From: Achromobacter pulmonis
GTDB taxonomy: Bacteria; Pseudomonadota; Gammaproteobacteria; Burkholderiales; Burkholderiaceae_B
Assembly: GCF_002885955.2 (NCBI RefSeq)
Contig: NZ_POQS01000006.1
Coordinates: 62,001 to 126,000, forward strand
DNA: 64,000 nt
Direction of reading: 5' to 3'
Part shown: positions 27,539 through 35,987 of the stretch, piece after piece
Numbering within the stretch: position 1 is the first letter of the stretch
How the letters are laid out: every line of letters starts with the position of its first letter
The notes under the pieces: model-generated
Seen by the model: only the letters and a program-made list of their open reading frames with translations
What the model was told of the DNA's origin: nothing
Database searches by the model: none
Translations under genes and position numbers: made by a program

Positions 27539-29524
27539 TCAGCCAACGGCAGGCCCACGCTGCCGTCCTATCTCCCAGGACACCCCGCCGCCGCGCACCG
27601 TAGCGGCAAGCTGCTGGCCCAGCCGCTGCTCGACCACCGGCCGCCACGGCACCAGACTGAACCCCTTGCCGTCATCGAGCATGGCGTAGCGCCCGCTGGC
27701 GAGCATGACGCTGCGCCGGTAGATACCGGCCACGCGCTGACCGTCACCCGCAGGCCGATATTCCAGGCCGGTTTCGGCCGCAATGTCCCTGGCGGCCTGC
27801 GCCAGCTCCCGATTGCGCAGCGTGCCCAGCAGATTGCGCGCCAGGATCACGCGCTGCCCACGCCGCTCTGCCAGCCCCTGTTCGGCCAGGAAGTCGGCAC
27901 GGTGCTGCATCGCCTGTTTGGCCTCGCTGCCAAAACCCAGGTCACCCAGCCCCGACCCGCCACCGATCAACTGCTGGTCGAGCCAAGTGGCACCGATCAC
28001 GCGGGCCTGCCGCTCGATGGGCAGGTGCGATTTCAGTTCCACCGCCACGCCGCCCAGGCGCTGCGCGTCATAGCGGCGGCCCTGTTCGGCCAGGTCGTTC
28101 GGCACCTTCCATAGCCCCTCGGCCACGCGCTCCACGATGCCGGCGCGGCGCAGGGCTTCCAGCCGGCGGACGTGGGCCGCGACGACTTCGTGCGAATCGC
28201 GGCCCGGCACGGCCTGACCCTGCGCGACGGCCAGGTGGTGGTCAGTGCGGTACAGGCCATCGCTCGCCAGCGCGGCGATGTTCTTGTCGGCCGCGCGCAC
28301 GTCGGCCGACCCCTTCACCTCCACCACGGCGCCAGTCGGGTAGTTCGCCAGCTCGTCGCGGGCATTGAGCGCGACGTAGTGGGCCTTGCCGTCCACGCCG
28401 TCGATGACCAGATAGCCCCGGTCGCGCAGCTCGTCGGCCAGTCCCTTCGCGGCCACGCGGCCGAGGATGGTTCGGCCCTCGTCGCCCGGCTCGAACACCG
28501 CCAGTTCGCGCGGCTCGCCGCGCATCGCCCGCTGCATGGTGCGGATGATGTCGCCACGTTCGCCCAGGGCGCGCAGGGTCTTTTCCGCGTCGGCATGGAC
28601 GGCCCAGGTGCCCGGCTGCATCTCGTCGGCCAGGCCCAGGCGCTGCAAGCGTTGCAGCCGGCCGATCAGCAGCAGGCGCTGGCGTTGCAGCCCAGGTTCG
28701 TTGAACCGTTCGATCTGCACCCGACCATCCTCGCCGGCCTCTCGTTGCAGGGTACGGTCGAGGCTCGTCCACCGTTCCTGCTCCACCTCGCGTTGCAAGG
28801 TCTGCTGGATCTCCAGCTCGGTGCGCGGCCCCAGCCATTCGGTCGCCAGTTCGGCGGCGCGATGGCGGAAGCCATCGGCGATGTAGTCGCCCGCGATGAT
28901 GAGGTCTTTGCCGGTGTCGTCGCGTCCGCGCACGACGATGTGCGTGTGCGGGTTGTCGGTGTTCCAGTGGTTGACGGCTACCCAATCGAGGCCCATGCCC
29001 AGGTCGGCCTCCATGCGGCCCATGAGGTGCCGCGTGTAGGTGCGCAGGTCTTCCAGCTCGGCGCCGTCCTCGGGCGAGAGGATGAAGCGGAAGTGATGCC
29101 GGTCGTCGGCGCAGCGTTCCTTGAAGGCGTCGAGGTCGGCGGCATCGGTCTGCGGCCCGTAGGCTTGGCCCGGCTCGCCATCGCGGCCTACGCCATCGCG
29201 CTCGATGTAGCGCAGGTGCTTGGCGAGCGACTGCGGGCTGGCCTGGCGCTGGTTGACCAGCAGCGTCTTGATGGTCACGCGCCGCGACATGGGCGTCAGC
29301 TTCGCCCCGGCGAAGCGCGCCGCCGTGTGGCCGCGACCCAGGCGCGAGCCGGGCCGCTGGCCCGTGCCCCTCCCGGAGCCGCCGGCAGCACCAGGACGAC
29401 GCACCGACGACTTGCCGCTGCTGGCCTTGCCTGCCTGCTTGAGCACCTTGGAGACGAAGCCCTGGCCCCGGTTCTTCGGGGCGCTGGGGCGGATGCGGAA
29501 ATCATCGTCGCGGCGGTCGGTCAT
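27539..29524 (-). CDS. Relaxase, VirD2-like with DUF3363
   Basis: 661-aa nickase that would cut and covalently bind ICE DNA at oriT. A basic Gly/Arg/Ser-rich N-terminus (1-90) precedes the relaxase core, with the His cluster 'HWNTDNPHTHIVVRG' (about 209-223) and upstream 'HHFRFILSPEDG'. The DUF3363 C-terminal half follows. The start at 29524 is chosen because the upstream open frame is a hairpin-rich intergenic region, not protein-like. That region is the likely oriT. Confidence 0.9.
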   Translation of the reverse strand: MTDRRDDDFRIRPSAPKNRGQGFVSKVLKQAGKASSGKSSVRRPGAAGGSGRGTGQRPGSRLGRGHTAARFAGAKLTPMSRRVTIKTLLVNQRQASPQSLAKHLRYIERDGVGRDGEPGQAYGPQTDAADLDAFKERCADDRHHFRFILSPEDGAELEDLRTYTRHLMGRMEADLGMGLDWVAVNHWNTDNPHTHIVVRGRDDTGKDLIIAGDYIADGFRHRAAELATEWLGPRTELEIQQTLQREVEQERWTSLDRTLQREAGEDGRVQIERFNEPGLQRQRLLLIGRLQRLQRLGLADEMQPGTWAVHADAEKTLRALGERGDIIRTMQRAMRGEPRELAVFEPGDEGRTILGRVAAKGLADELRDRGYLVIDGVDGKAHYVALNARDELANYPTGAVVEVKGSADVRAADKNIAALASDGLYRTDHHLAVAQGQAVPGRDSHEVVAAHVRRLEALRRAGIVERVAEGLWKVPNDLAEQGRRYDAQRLGGVAVELKSHLPIERQARVIGATWLDQQLIGGGSGLGDLGFGSEAKQAMQHRADFLAEQGLAERRGQRVILARNLLGTLRNRELAQAARDIAAETGLEYRPAGDGQRVAGIYRRSVMLASGRYAMLDDGKGFSLVPWRPVVEQRLGQQLAATVRGGGVSWEIGRQRGPAVG

Positions 29525-29547
29525 GGCTGCGCCCCCTGCAAGCTCTG

Positions 29548-29687
29548 GCGTGTCCGGTCGTGCGAAGCACGCGGACACGCCCGCATCGGCGCGGGCTTCG
29601 CGCCCCACGCGGCACGGCGGCGAAGCCGCTCCGTGCCGCGCAACCCCCATGTGCAGACTGGCTTTCGACGCGGCCCGGTGCCGCGTC
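29548..29687. other. Hairpin cluster between traF and relaxase, candidate oriT
   Basis: The 448-bp gap 29525-29972 has no supported gene. It begins with strong inverted repeats: 29548-29580 (outer arms GCGTGTCCG/CGGACACGC, inner CGTGC-GAA-GCACG), 29608-29640 (CGCGGCACGG/CCGTGCCGCG, inner CGGC-GAA-GCCG) and 29667-29687 (GACGCGGC/GCCGCGTC, followed by CTTTTGTCTT). The first two share a GAA loop. Position next to the relaxase gene is where oriT is expected, but the nick site is not identified, and the third hairpin could simply be the traF terminator. Confidence 0.4.
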
Positions 29688-29972
29688 CTTTTGTCTTGCC
29701 TTCCGCCTTTGCCCCTCGCTGTCGCTCCGGGCGTCGGCGGCCCGGCGGCGCTGCGCTGCTTGCAGCCAGCCCGCCGGCGAACGCGCCAATGGCCGCAGGC
29801 CGGGCGCGTTCGAGGCAAGACACCTGCACGCTGGACGGCTGCGCCGGATGTTGCGCGAGGCGCGGCGCGAATGCGCCCGCGCTGCACGCGCGACGACACG
29901 GCGGCAGCCACTGGAACGACATGCTCGATGGCACGACGAGAGGCACGGCAACGTGCAGCGAATCGACGGCCA

Positions 29973-30572
29973 TCATGGGCGTGTCTCCAGCCAGACCGGG
30001 TGCGCGACGCCGATCACGGCGGATGCGCTGACCGGGCCGAAATAGCGGCTGTCGAACGATGCCGGATTGGTCACGCTCAACAGGAACAGCTCGCCCGGTT
30101 CGAGGCGGCGGCAAAGCTGCAAGGATGGCAGCGGCCGGCCCAGCCGGTCGGCAGGCAGCGAGGCGGCCGCAGGCACGCCGTCGATGCGTACCTGCCCGGC
30201 GACCATGCAAACGTGTTGCGGCGCGACCGCGCCCACACGTTTGAGCAGCGGAACGCGGGTCGGCAGGTAGCCGCGCTGCGCAGCCAGCATGGCGGCCCTG
30301 TCGGGCAGCGGCACCAGCACGATGCTGTCCACGGACAACGGACGTGGCAGCGAGGCGGTGCGCGGGTCGAACGGTTCGATGCGATACCAGCCGACCGCCA
30401 CGCTGTCGGACGGGTTGTAGGTCAGACGCGGCAGCGGCGACACGAAAGCCGCCCAGGCCAGCGCAGCGAGGCCGACGGCAGCGAAGCCCGCCAGCACGAT
30501 GCGAACGCGCAGGCGCGAGCGAGGATGCGGCGCGGCTTCGTGCGTGCATGTGGTGTTGGATTGGGTCGTCAT
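29973..30572 (-). CDS. traF: TraF, S26-family signal peptidase for conjugation
   Basis: 199-aa membrane protease of the TraF/LepB family. One N-terminal helix (about 25-45), then the Ser box 'YNPSDSVAVGWYRI' with a catalytic Ser and a later Lys box ('VPLLKRVGAV'). In RP4-type systems TraF matures the TrbC pilin. Overlaps the DUF2840 gene by 4 bp. Confidence 0.9.
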   Translation of the reverse strand: MTTQSNTTCTHEAAPHPRSRLRVRIVLAGFAAVGLAALAWAAFVSPLPRLTYNPSDSVAVGWYRIEPFDPRTASLPRPLSVDSIVLVPLPDRAAMLAAQRGYLPTRVPLLKRVGAVAPQHVCMVAGQVRIDGVPAAASLPADRLGRPLPSLQLCRRLEPGELFLLSVTNPASFDSRYFGPVSASAVIGVAHPVWLETRP

Positions 30573-31126
30573 GGCAGCGCCTTTCCGGCCAGCCAGGCGG
30601 CGTGCCGCTCGGCGGTGTATTCGGGCAGCGCCAGGCGGGCCGCCAGACGGTTGCCCAGCGTGCGCCAGTACGCGGGCGACACGTCGATGGCGGCGATGCC
30701 TTGCCCTTCGATGCCGTCGATGCGTTCCAGCACGGCAGGCACCGCGTTTTCGCCTTCGGCGTGCAGCAGCAGGCGTGCGCCCGGCCGCACGCCGGGGATG
30801 CGCTGCATGTCGTCCAGCGGCGTTGCGGCTTGCATCACCATGAGTTGCCAGCGGATCGTGCCGTAGTCGTTTGCTTCCCAGCGCACGCGGCAGAACATTG
30901 CACGCGGCAGGAACACCGCGCAGCGCCGCCAGCGGTCGAGCCGCAGCGTGCGCGCCGGCTCGCCGAAGCGCAGGTAGAGCTTGAAGCGCGGTTCGATGTA
31001 GGCGAGCGATACGCGAGTCAGCGGCACGCTGCCAGCTTGGTCGGCGAGCGTCGAAAGCGAAGGCGGCGGCGCAGCAGCCGGTGCAGCCGTCGCCGCATGA
31101 GCGGCAGGCAAGGCGGATCCGTTCAT
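30569..31126 (-). CDS. DUF2840 family ICE backbone protein
   Basis: 185-aa protein of unknown role found next to traF in Tn4371-type ICEs. An Ala/Pro-rich leader of about 30 residues precedes the conserved part ('AYIEPRFKLYLRFGEPARTL'). No membrane helix. Starts 4 bp inside the upstream RHH gene and overlaps traF. Confidence 0.8.
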   Translation of the reverse strand: MNGSALPAAHAATAAPAAAPPPSLSTLADQAGSVPLTRVSLAYIEPRFKLYLRFGEPARTLRLDRWRRCAVFLPRAMFCRVRWEANDYGTIRWQLMVMQAATPLDDMQRIPGVRPGARLLLHAEGENAVPAVLERIDGIEGQGIAAIDVSPAYWRTLGNRLAARLALPEYTAERHAAWLAGKALP

Positions 31127-31386
31127 GGCAGGTTCTCCGGGCGCTTGTCGGGAAACTCCCGCTCCAGCAGGCCGCGCAGCAGTTCGGCCACGGTCACGCC
31201 CTGGCCGAAGGCGGCGATCTTGATGCGCGCGCGCAGCGCAGGCGTCACGTCGAGCGTCAGGCGTGCGGTGTAGAGGTCGCCTTTGTTGAGTGCATCGGCA
31301 TCGCCCTGGCGAATCCACGCCTCGGCGTGCGGATTCGCGGGCGGACGTGCGCCGATGCCGACGCGCTTGCTGCGCGGGCTGCTCAT
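31123..31386 (-). CDS. Ribbon-helix-helix protein downstream of parA
   Basis: 87-aa protein with a C-terminal RHH-like segment ('ARLTLDVTPALRARIKIAAF', then 'GVTVAELLRGLLEREF'). Paired with parA by an ATGA overlap. It could be a ParA partner/centromere-binding protein or a repressor; the sequence does not decide. Confidence 0.72.
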   Translation of the reverse strand: MSSPRSKRVGIGARPPANPHAEAWIRQGDADALNKGDLYTARLTLDVTPALRARIKIAAFGQGVTVAELLRGLLEREFPDKRPENLP

Positions 31387-32021
31387 GTCGGCCACCGCAG
31401 CAGTTCATCGGTGAGCACGGCAATCTCGCGTGCGGCGGCGCTGTCGGGCGCGGTTTCGCGGGCGAGCCGGCCAGCGGCCACGCTGTCGGCGAAGACGATG
31501 CGCTGGCGCACTTCGCTGTGCAGCGCCGGCAGCGGCTGTTCGGCCAGCGATTGCCGTGCTTCCCTGCCGATGATGGTGGTACTGACGCGCCGATTGATGA
31601 CGAAGGCCGCGCGCAGCGCAGGCCGGAACACCTGTGCCTCGCGGATCAGCGCCACCATCTCGGCGCTGGCCCAAAGGTCATACGGGCTGGGCTGCACGGG
31701 AATCAGCACGCGCTCGGCCGCCAGCAGCGCGGAACGCGCCAGGGCGGCGATGCGCGGCGGGCCGTCGATGATGATGTGATCGGCGCGGCGGGCCAGCTCC
31801 GGCGCTTCCTGATGCAGCGTTTCGCGGGCGAGGCCCACGGCGCTGAACAGCCGTGGCAAGCCCTGCTGGCTTCTGCGCTGCGTCCAGTCCAGCGAAGAAC
31901 CCTGCGGGTCGGCGTCCAGCAGGATGACGTGCAGCCCGCGCATCGCCAGCTCGCCCGCGATGTGGGTAGCGAGTGTGGTCTTGCCGACGCCGCCTTTCTG
32001 GTTGAGAAACGCGAAGATCAT
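31383..32021 (-). CDS. parA: ParA-family partition ATPase
   Basis: 212-aa MinD/ParA ATPase with deviant Walker A 'LNQKGGVGKTTLATHIAG' (residues 6-23) and Walker B 'ADHIIIDGPPR'. It is the short type without an N-terminal HTH. Probably stabilises the ICE when it is excised and circular. It lies downstream of repA across an iteron-bearing gap, and parB is 5 kb away at 37017-39080. Confidence 0.92.
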   Translation of the reverse strand: MIFAFLNQKGGVGKTTLATHIAGELAMRGLHVILLDADPQGSSLDWTQRRSQQGLPRLFSAVGLARETLHQEAPELARRADHIIIDGPPRIAALARSALLAAERVLIPVQPSPYDLWASAEMVALIREAQVFRPALRAAFVINRRVSTTIIGREARQSLAEQPLPALHSEVRQRIVFADSVAAGRLARETAPDSAAAREIAVLTDELLRWPT

Positions 32022-32092
32022 GGCGCGGCCCTCCCTGCTGGAAAGCCGGCCTGGCCGTGCCGTTTCGTGGTTGTCCACCGAAACGACGCGTT

Positions 32093-32262
32093 TCTACTAA
32101 AAGTTAGAGATTTATAGTTAGGTAAGTTAGAGGGGTCGCAAACCCGCGCCGTTACTGGCTTTGCGGCGTTTTCGTACTCCTGATAGCACGATAGGCGTAC
32201 TCCCGATAGCACGATACCCGGCACTCCTGATAGCACGAGGCCGTCCACAGCTTTTCCCGCAG
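32093..32262. other. Iteron-bearing AT-rich gap between repA and parA, candidate replication origin
   Basis: Three direct repeats with consensus GYACTCCYGATAGCACGAK (19 bp) lie at 32174-32192, 32197-32215 and 32221-32239, spaced 23-24 bp, about two helix turns. Beside them is an AT-rich tract (32093-32135) with repeated AGTTAGAG/AGTTAGG words. A near-DnaA box (TTATCCCCG, 32263-32271) and a perfect 10-bp stem (32268-32289) lie at the end of repA. Iterons beside a repA are the standard form of a theta origin. Function is inferred. Confidence 0.6.
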
Positions 32263-33120
32263 TTATCCCCGTGCCGTGAACGGCACGGGCCGGAAGGTCA
32301 GCAGTTCCAGCTTCTCGTCCGGCATCGACTCGATGCCCAGGACGTAGCCGGGCAGCGACTGCCGCGCGACCAGCACGCGCAGGTCGTAGGCGAAGTCCGA
32401 GAAGCGCGCCGCGCTGCCGGACTTGCGGTGCAGATGCCGGAAGTCGAATTGCCAGCCGTGTTCCTGCCGCCCGCCGTGCTTGCGCACCAGGCGATACAGC
32501 CAGCGTTCGATGCCACCTTTCAAGCGGAAATAGGCCGGGTCGATGGTCAACACCAGGGCGGCATCGAGCACGCCGGCATAGAACCAGTCCGGCAGGATCA
32601 GCTCGATGCCCAGCGGCGTGCCGCTGGCGTCGGCCAGCTCGCGCCATTCGTTCACCCACGAAAAGCGGTGCAAGCGCCTCCCGGTGGTTTCGCGGATGGA
32701 AGTCGCCACGCTGGTCGATTGCAGCCGGTCGAGCGCGGCTTTCAGGCGCTGGTAGTCGTTCAAGGACGTGCCGCGCCCGATGAAGCGCAGGATTTCGTAG
32801 GGCGTGGCGTGTATCCAGCGCGACGGGCGAATGCCTGCGTCGCGCGCCTCCACGATCTGCGAGGCCGCCCAAATCAACACGTCGGCATCCCATATCGTGG
32901 CGATGCCGTGCTCGGCCGTGCCTTCCACGCGGATGGTGATGTTCCCGCTGCGGAAGTCGATCGGCGCCGTGCGCCGCGACTTCGCCAGCGAGAAGAACGG
33001 AAAGGCCATCAAGTCCTGGCTGTCGCGCGGCGCCATGCCGTCGCCCGGCAGCGCGCGGAACAGGTCGAGCTGTTCCCGCTGCTGCGATCGCTGCCCCGAC
33101 GGCAGCGATGGGCTGGACAT
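32263..33120 (-). CDS. repA: Replication initiator protein RepA-like
   Basis: 285-aa protein of the replication initiator A family ('DLMAFPFFSLAKSRRTAPIDF' region, then 'DADVLIWAASQI', 'ATPYEILRFIGRG'). These proteins initiate replication of plasmids and are carried by Tn4371-type ICEs. The ATG at 33120 is preferred to a GTG 12 bp upstream. Three iteron-like repeats lie immediately downstream, a likely target. Confidence 0.87.
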   Translation of the reverse strand: MSSPSLPSGQRSQQREQLDLFRALPGDGMAPRDSQDLMAFPFFSLAKSRRTAPIDFRSGNITIRVEGTAEHGIATIWDADVLIWAASQIVEARDAGIRPSRWIHATPYEILRFIGRGTSLNDYQRLKAALDRLQSTSVATSIRETTGRRLHRFSWVNEWRELADASGTPLGIELILPDWFYAGVLDAALVLTIDPAYFRLKGGIERWLYRLVRKHGGRQEHGWQFDFRHLHRKSGSAARFSDFAYDLRVLVARQSLPGYVLGIESMPDEKLELLTFRPVPFTARG

Positions 33121-33146
33121 GACGATGGCCACCGGCGAGCCGACGA

Positions 33147-33431
33147 TCAGCGGCCATCACGGTAGTCGCCCGCGTGACGCTCGGCATATTCCGGGTCGGA
33201 CGTGGCCTCGTAGCTGCGCTGGTCGGCCCAGGCATCGAGGTCGGCCACCGCGTACATGACGCGGCGGCCGAACTTGCGGAACTTCGGGCCGCCGCCGATC
33301 ACGCGCTGTTTCTCCAGCGTGCGCGGCGACAGACGCAGGTATTCGGCGGCTTCGTCGTTGGTCAGGTAGCGTTGGGGCTGCACGGGCGCAGCGACAGCAG
33401 CGGCGGCAGGCCGCAAGGGAGCGGGTCGCAT
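33147..33431 (-). CDS. AlpA/excisionase-like helix-turn-helix protein
   Basis: 94-aa DNA-binding protein with a MerR/Xis-type HTH: 'YLTNDEAAEYLRLSPRTLE' and wing 'GPKFRKFGRRVMYAVADLDAW'. The ATG at 33431 is preceded by GGAGG at a good distance, so a longer start at 33488 is rejected. In ICEs such proteins act as recombination directionality factors or regulators. It lies directly upstream of repA. Confidence 0.85.
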   Translation of the reverse strand: MRPAPLRPAAAAVAAPVQPQRYLTNDEAAEYLRLSPRTLEKQRVIGGGPKFRKFGRRVMYAVADLDAWADQRSYEATSDPEYAERHAGDYRDGR

Positions 33432-33506
33432 GGGATGTACCTCCATCAAGCCCGGCCACACCACGCGGCCGGATAGAGGCACTTTCAAGAAAGCAAGGCT
33501 TCCTGC

Positions 33507-34304
33507 TCAGGGACGTTTTGCAGGGGATGCAGCGCGTCCCTGTGCAACGGGCGGAAGCTGTGCCAGGCGGCGATAGCCGCCGCGCATCAGCGCATCGCCC
33601 CGGTGCACCAGTCGCCGCACGCGGGCGCGCAAGGCGCTATCGGCGTACCAGTCGGCGGCGACAGCATCGACGCCGAACAGCCCTTCGGCCACGTCGCGCA
33701 GGGACGCGCCCGCGAGGGTGCCGTCGAGCGCCTGGAGCGTGTTCAACTCCAGCAGCGCAGCGGGTGCCGGCCGCGACCGTGCCGTTCCCGCTGGCGCTGC
33801 ATCGCCAGCGGCGGCCAGCTTGTCCAGTTCGGCCGCCAGCGCCTGATAGCGTCCGCAGGATGCGGCGCAGGCGCGAATGGCATAGGCGTAAGCCATGCCG
33901 TCGGCCAGGCCGGGAGCGATCACCAGCCGCAGGCAGCAGCCCAGCCAGCGTGTCAGCAGCACCAGGCGCTTGCCGTCGTGGATCAGGTGCTTCTGGCCGG
34001 GAAGGCACCAGAACGCGAAAGCCACCGCGTCGGGCGGCGGGTCGGCGTCCGGGTAGAGCTGCACTACCGCATCGTGATCGGGGAACCAGGCCGGGTGCGC
34101 GTCGCGCGCATCCAGGGCGGGATCTTCCAGCAGGCGCAGTCCCCAGCGCGCGGCGGCCTCTGGCCGGCGGCGGCGGCGCAGCCAGTCGCGGCGGTAGTCG
34201 GGGTGGCGACGCAGGTATTCCCACGCCAGCGCGGGGCCGTCGAGGTGCAGCATGTAGAGATACGCGGCGGTCGGATACCAGTGTTCGGCGCTCGGGTCAG
34301 CCAT
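33507..34304 (-). CDS. DUF2285 family ICE backbone protein
   Basis: 265-aa soluble protein. The N-terminal part (about 5-50, 'WYPTAAYLYMLHLDGPALAW') is the DUF6499-type segment, and the C-terminal part holds DUF2285 ('LRARVRRLVHRGDALMRGGYR'). Universally present in this ICE family and predicted to be a DNA-binding regulator; the role is not established. The ATG at 34304 gives the conserved start 'MADPSAEHWYPTAAYLY'. Confidence 0.82.
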   Translation of the reverse strand: MADPSAEHWYPTAAYLYMLHLDGPALAWEYLRRHPDYRRDWLRRRRRPEAAARWGLRLLEDPALDARDAHPAWFPDHDAVVQLYPDADPPPDAVAFAFWCLPGQKHLIHDGKRLVLLTRWLGCCLRLVIAPGLADGMAYAYAIRACAASCGRYQALAAELDKLAAAGDAAPAGTARSRPAPAALLELNTLQALDGTLAGASLRDVAEGLFGVDAVAADWYADSALRARVRRLVHRGDALMRGGYRRLAQLPPVAQGRAASPAKRP

Positions 34305-34639
34305 GACGCAGCCTCCTGTCATTCAGCAGGAACGTCGCCACGGATTCCGCTGTGCGGGAGCTATCGAGTCGCCATCAAGTCGTCATCGAAATCGGGGTAC
34401 TCTGTAACTGCGGTGTCAAGACCGATTGGCTCCAGGGCATTGCGGAAATCGTCTGAATGCGACGGTTGCGCGCCACAAAAATGGTGCGCAGCATGGAGCA
34501 CCGTGCAGCAGCCCGCGCCATAGATCATGACTGTTTGCATCAGAAGCGCACCGCTTCGGTGCAAGAGTGCGGATTCAGACCAATCAGGTCTTGGGTAAGA
34601 CTGAAATAGTCAGAATGCGCCGTCGTTGGCTGGGACTGC
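34305..34639. other. Intergenic region, no supported gene
   Basis: 335 bp upstream of the DUF2285 gene. One short open frame on the minus strand (34361-34564, 67 codons, Cys/His-rich start) has no ribosome site or recognisable motif, so it is not annotated. The region probably carries the promoter for the DUF2285-repA-parA block. Confidence 0.35.
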
Positions 34640-34990
34640 TCAGTCGGTGATCGAACCGTTTTCCTCGGCCAGCCGCAGGTACTCCGACAGCCGCCGCACG
34701 GGCTGGAAGTAGCGATCGCGCATCACAGGTTGCTTGTGCGGCCCGACGATGGACGCCAGATCGGACAGCTTCACATGGCCCAGGCCGGGCATGCCTATTC
34801 CCAGGTCGATCAGCCCCCATGCCGTATCGCCATCGGCCGGGTCGAGCGCGGCCAGCAGCCAGGTGGCGTGCGCGTCGGGGGTGAACAGTCGCACCGCCGG
34901 CATTGGGTCGATGCTTCGGCCAGCGGCGCGTGCCGCGCCGACGGCGAGCAGTTGCGCCCGCTGTTCAGCGGTGACGAGCGGCTGGGTCAT
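34640..34990 (-). CDS. DUF2958 family protein
   Basis: 116-aa soluble protein of the DUF2958 family ('AVRLFTPDAHATWLLAALDP', 'WGLIDLGIGMPGLGHVKLSDL'). Members are common on ICEs and plasmids with no proven activity. Stands alone on the minus strand, divergent from the XRE regulator. Confidence 0.82.
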   Translation of the reverse strand: MTQPLVTAEQRAQLLAVGAARAAGRSIDPMPAVRLFTPDAHATWLLAALDPADGDTAWGLIDLGIGMPGLGHVKLSDLASIVGPHKQPVMRDRYFQPVRRLSEYLRLAEENGSITD

Positions 34991-35016
34991 GGCCCGAATC
35001 CCCACGCATCCGAGGA

Positions 35017-35224
35017 TGCACGGATACGATTTTCCACCGAAGCGCGGAACCGCCGAAGCGGATGCGTGCTTTGGCGGGAAAGCACGAAGGCGCAAGCCAT
35101 CGAATCCGTACATGCACGGAAACGCGGAAGCGGAATTGCGCAGGCCAGGAAAGACACAGATGCGGTTCCCAGATTCTGTCGGAATCCGCCCATGCGGATT
35201 TCTGCAAAGGCACGAATACGGAAA
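35017..35224. repeat. Diverged GCACGRATACG-like words upstream of the XRE regulator
   Basis: Related words recur in this non-coding stretch: TGCACGGATACGA (35017), AGCACGAAGGCG (35081), TGCACGGAAACGCGGA (35113) and GGCACGAATACGGAA (35210), with interspersed GCGGAAGCGGA-like pieces. They could be protein-binding sites (for example a parS-like array) or decayed repeats. Confidence 0.3.
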
Positions 35225-35239
35225 TCAACGACACCAAAT

Positions 35240-35270
35240 GCGCACTATAGTTTGTAGCCCTATAGTGCGC
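35240..35270. promoter_or_regulatory. Perfect 11-bp inverted repeat ahead of XRE regulator
   Basis: GCGCACTATAG - 9 nt - CTATAGTGCGC, ending 38 bp before the GTG start of the XRE gene. The size and symmetry fit a dimeric HTH repressor, and CTATAG could overlap a -10 element. The likely reading is autorepression of the XRE gene, perhaps with control of the divergent DUF2958 gene. Confidence 0.7.
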
Positions 35271-35308
35271 AATCGGCTGTCATCTTGGTTTTCTAAGGAA
35301 AACCATAG

Positions 35309-35602
35309 GTGGCGGCGAAAGACTCATTGGCGACAGCAATACGGACGGTCAGGAAAGCGCGCGGCTTGAGCCAGGAAGCGTTCTCCGACGTGTCCAGCCG
35401 TACCTACCTGAGTTTGCTGGAGCGCGACCTGAAGAGCCCGACCATGCACAAGCTGACCGAGCTGTGCGAGGTCATGGACGTGCATCCGCTCACGTTGCTG
35501 ACGCTGGCCTATGCCGGCGACAGCACGCGCAGGGCCGATCAGCTTCTGGCGCAGGTGCGCCAGGAGCTGGAGGCGGTGTTGAAGGAACGCGACACGCCGT
35601 AG
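35309..35602 (+). CDS. XRE-family transcriptional regulator
   Basis: 97-aa regulator with a Cro/C1 HTH (about 8-62: 'TVRKARGLSQEAFSDVSSRT', 'YLSLLERDLKSPTMHKLTEL'). Starts with GTG. The only plus-strand backbone gene in this part, with a perfect palindrome upstream. The C-terminal 30 residues are helical. A likely ICE maintenance or transfer switch; targets other than its own palindrome are unknown. Confidence 0.88.
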   Translation: MAAKDSLATAIRTVRKARGLSQEAFSDVSSRTYLSLLERDLKSPTMHKLTELCEVMDVHPLTLLTLAYAGDSTRRADQLLAQVRQELEAVLKERDTP

Positions 35603-35672
35603 GCGCGTGCGTGACGTGCTGCGCCAGCAGCACGGCGCCCCGCCGCAATGGACGGGGCGCGGTGGGCGGCCG

Positions 35673-35987
35673 TCAGGCTGCCTTGGGCTTGCTGCGCGAC
35701 CAGATCAGGTCGTGCGTGCCGTCCTCGTTCTCGATCAGGCGGGCATAGACCGTCGCCGGGAACGAAGGGTCGTCGATGCTCACGGACAGGTACTCGCGCC
35801 CGGCCTCACTGGTCTTCTTCCACGCCGCGCCGATCTCGTGGCCGGCCGCCTGAAGGTGGAAGTCGGGGGCGTTCTCGCTGTCGCCCTTGTCGTTGGGAAC
35901 CAGCTTGACCTTGACGTTCAGGGTCAGGGTGCGGAGCTGGCCGGTGAAGCCGTCTTTCTCTGCGGTGAAGGTGCCGATGTTAGCCAT
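35673..35987 (-). CDS. DUF736 family protein
   Basis: 104-aa DUF736 protein with the standard start '[20 protein letters not shown]', a small beta-rich fold common on ICEs and rhizobial plasmids, function unknown. A good ribosome site (AGGAGAAA) precedes the ATG. Convergent with the XRE gene, whose stop is 70 bp away. Confidence 0.9.
   Translation of the reverse strand: MANIGTFTAEKDGFTGQLRTLTLNVKVKLVPNDKGDSENAPDFHLQAAGHEIGAAWKKTSEAGREYLSVSIDDPSFPATVYARLIENEDGTHDLIWSRSKPKAA

Noticed and set aside
32174-32239. Three short direct repeats considered as a CRISPR fragment
   Set aside because: Units are 19 bp with only 4-5 bp between them, no spacers and no cas genes; iterons next to repA explain them better. 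No CRISPR array was seen anywhere in the window.
34361-34564. 67-codon minus-strand open frame with Cys/His-rich start
   Set aside because: No ribosome site, no motif, and surrounded by non-coding sequence.
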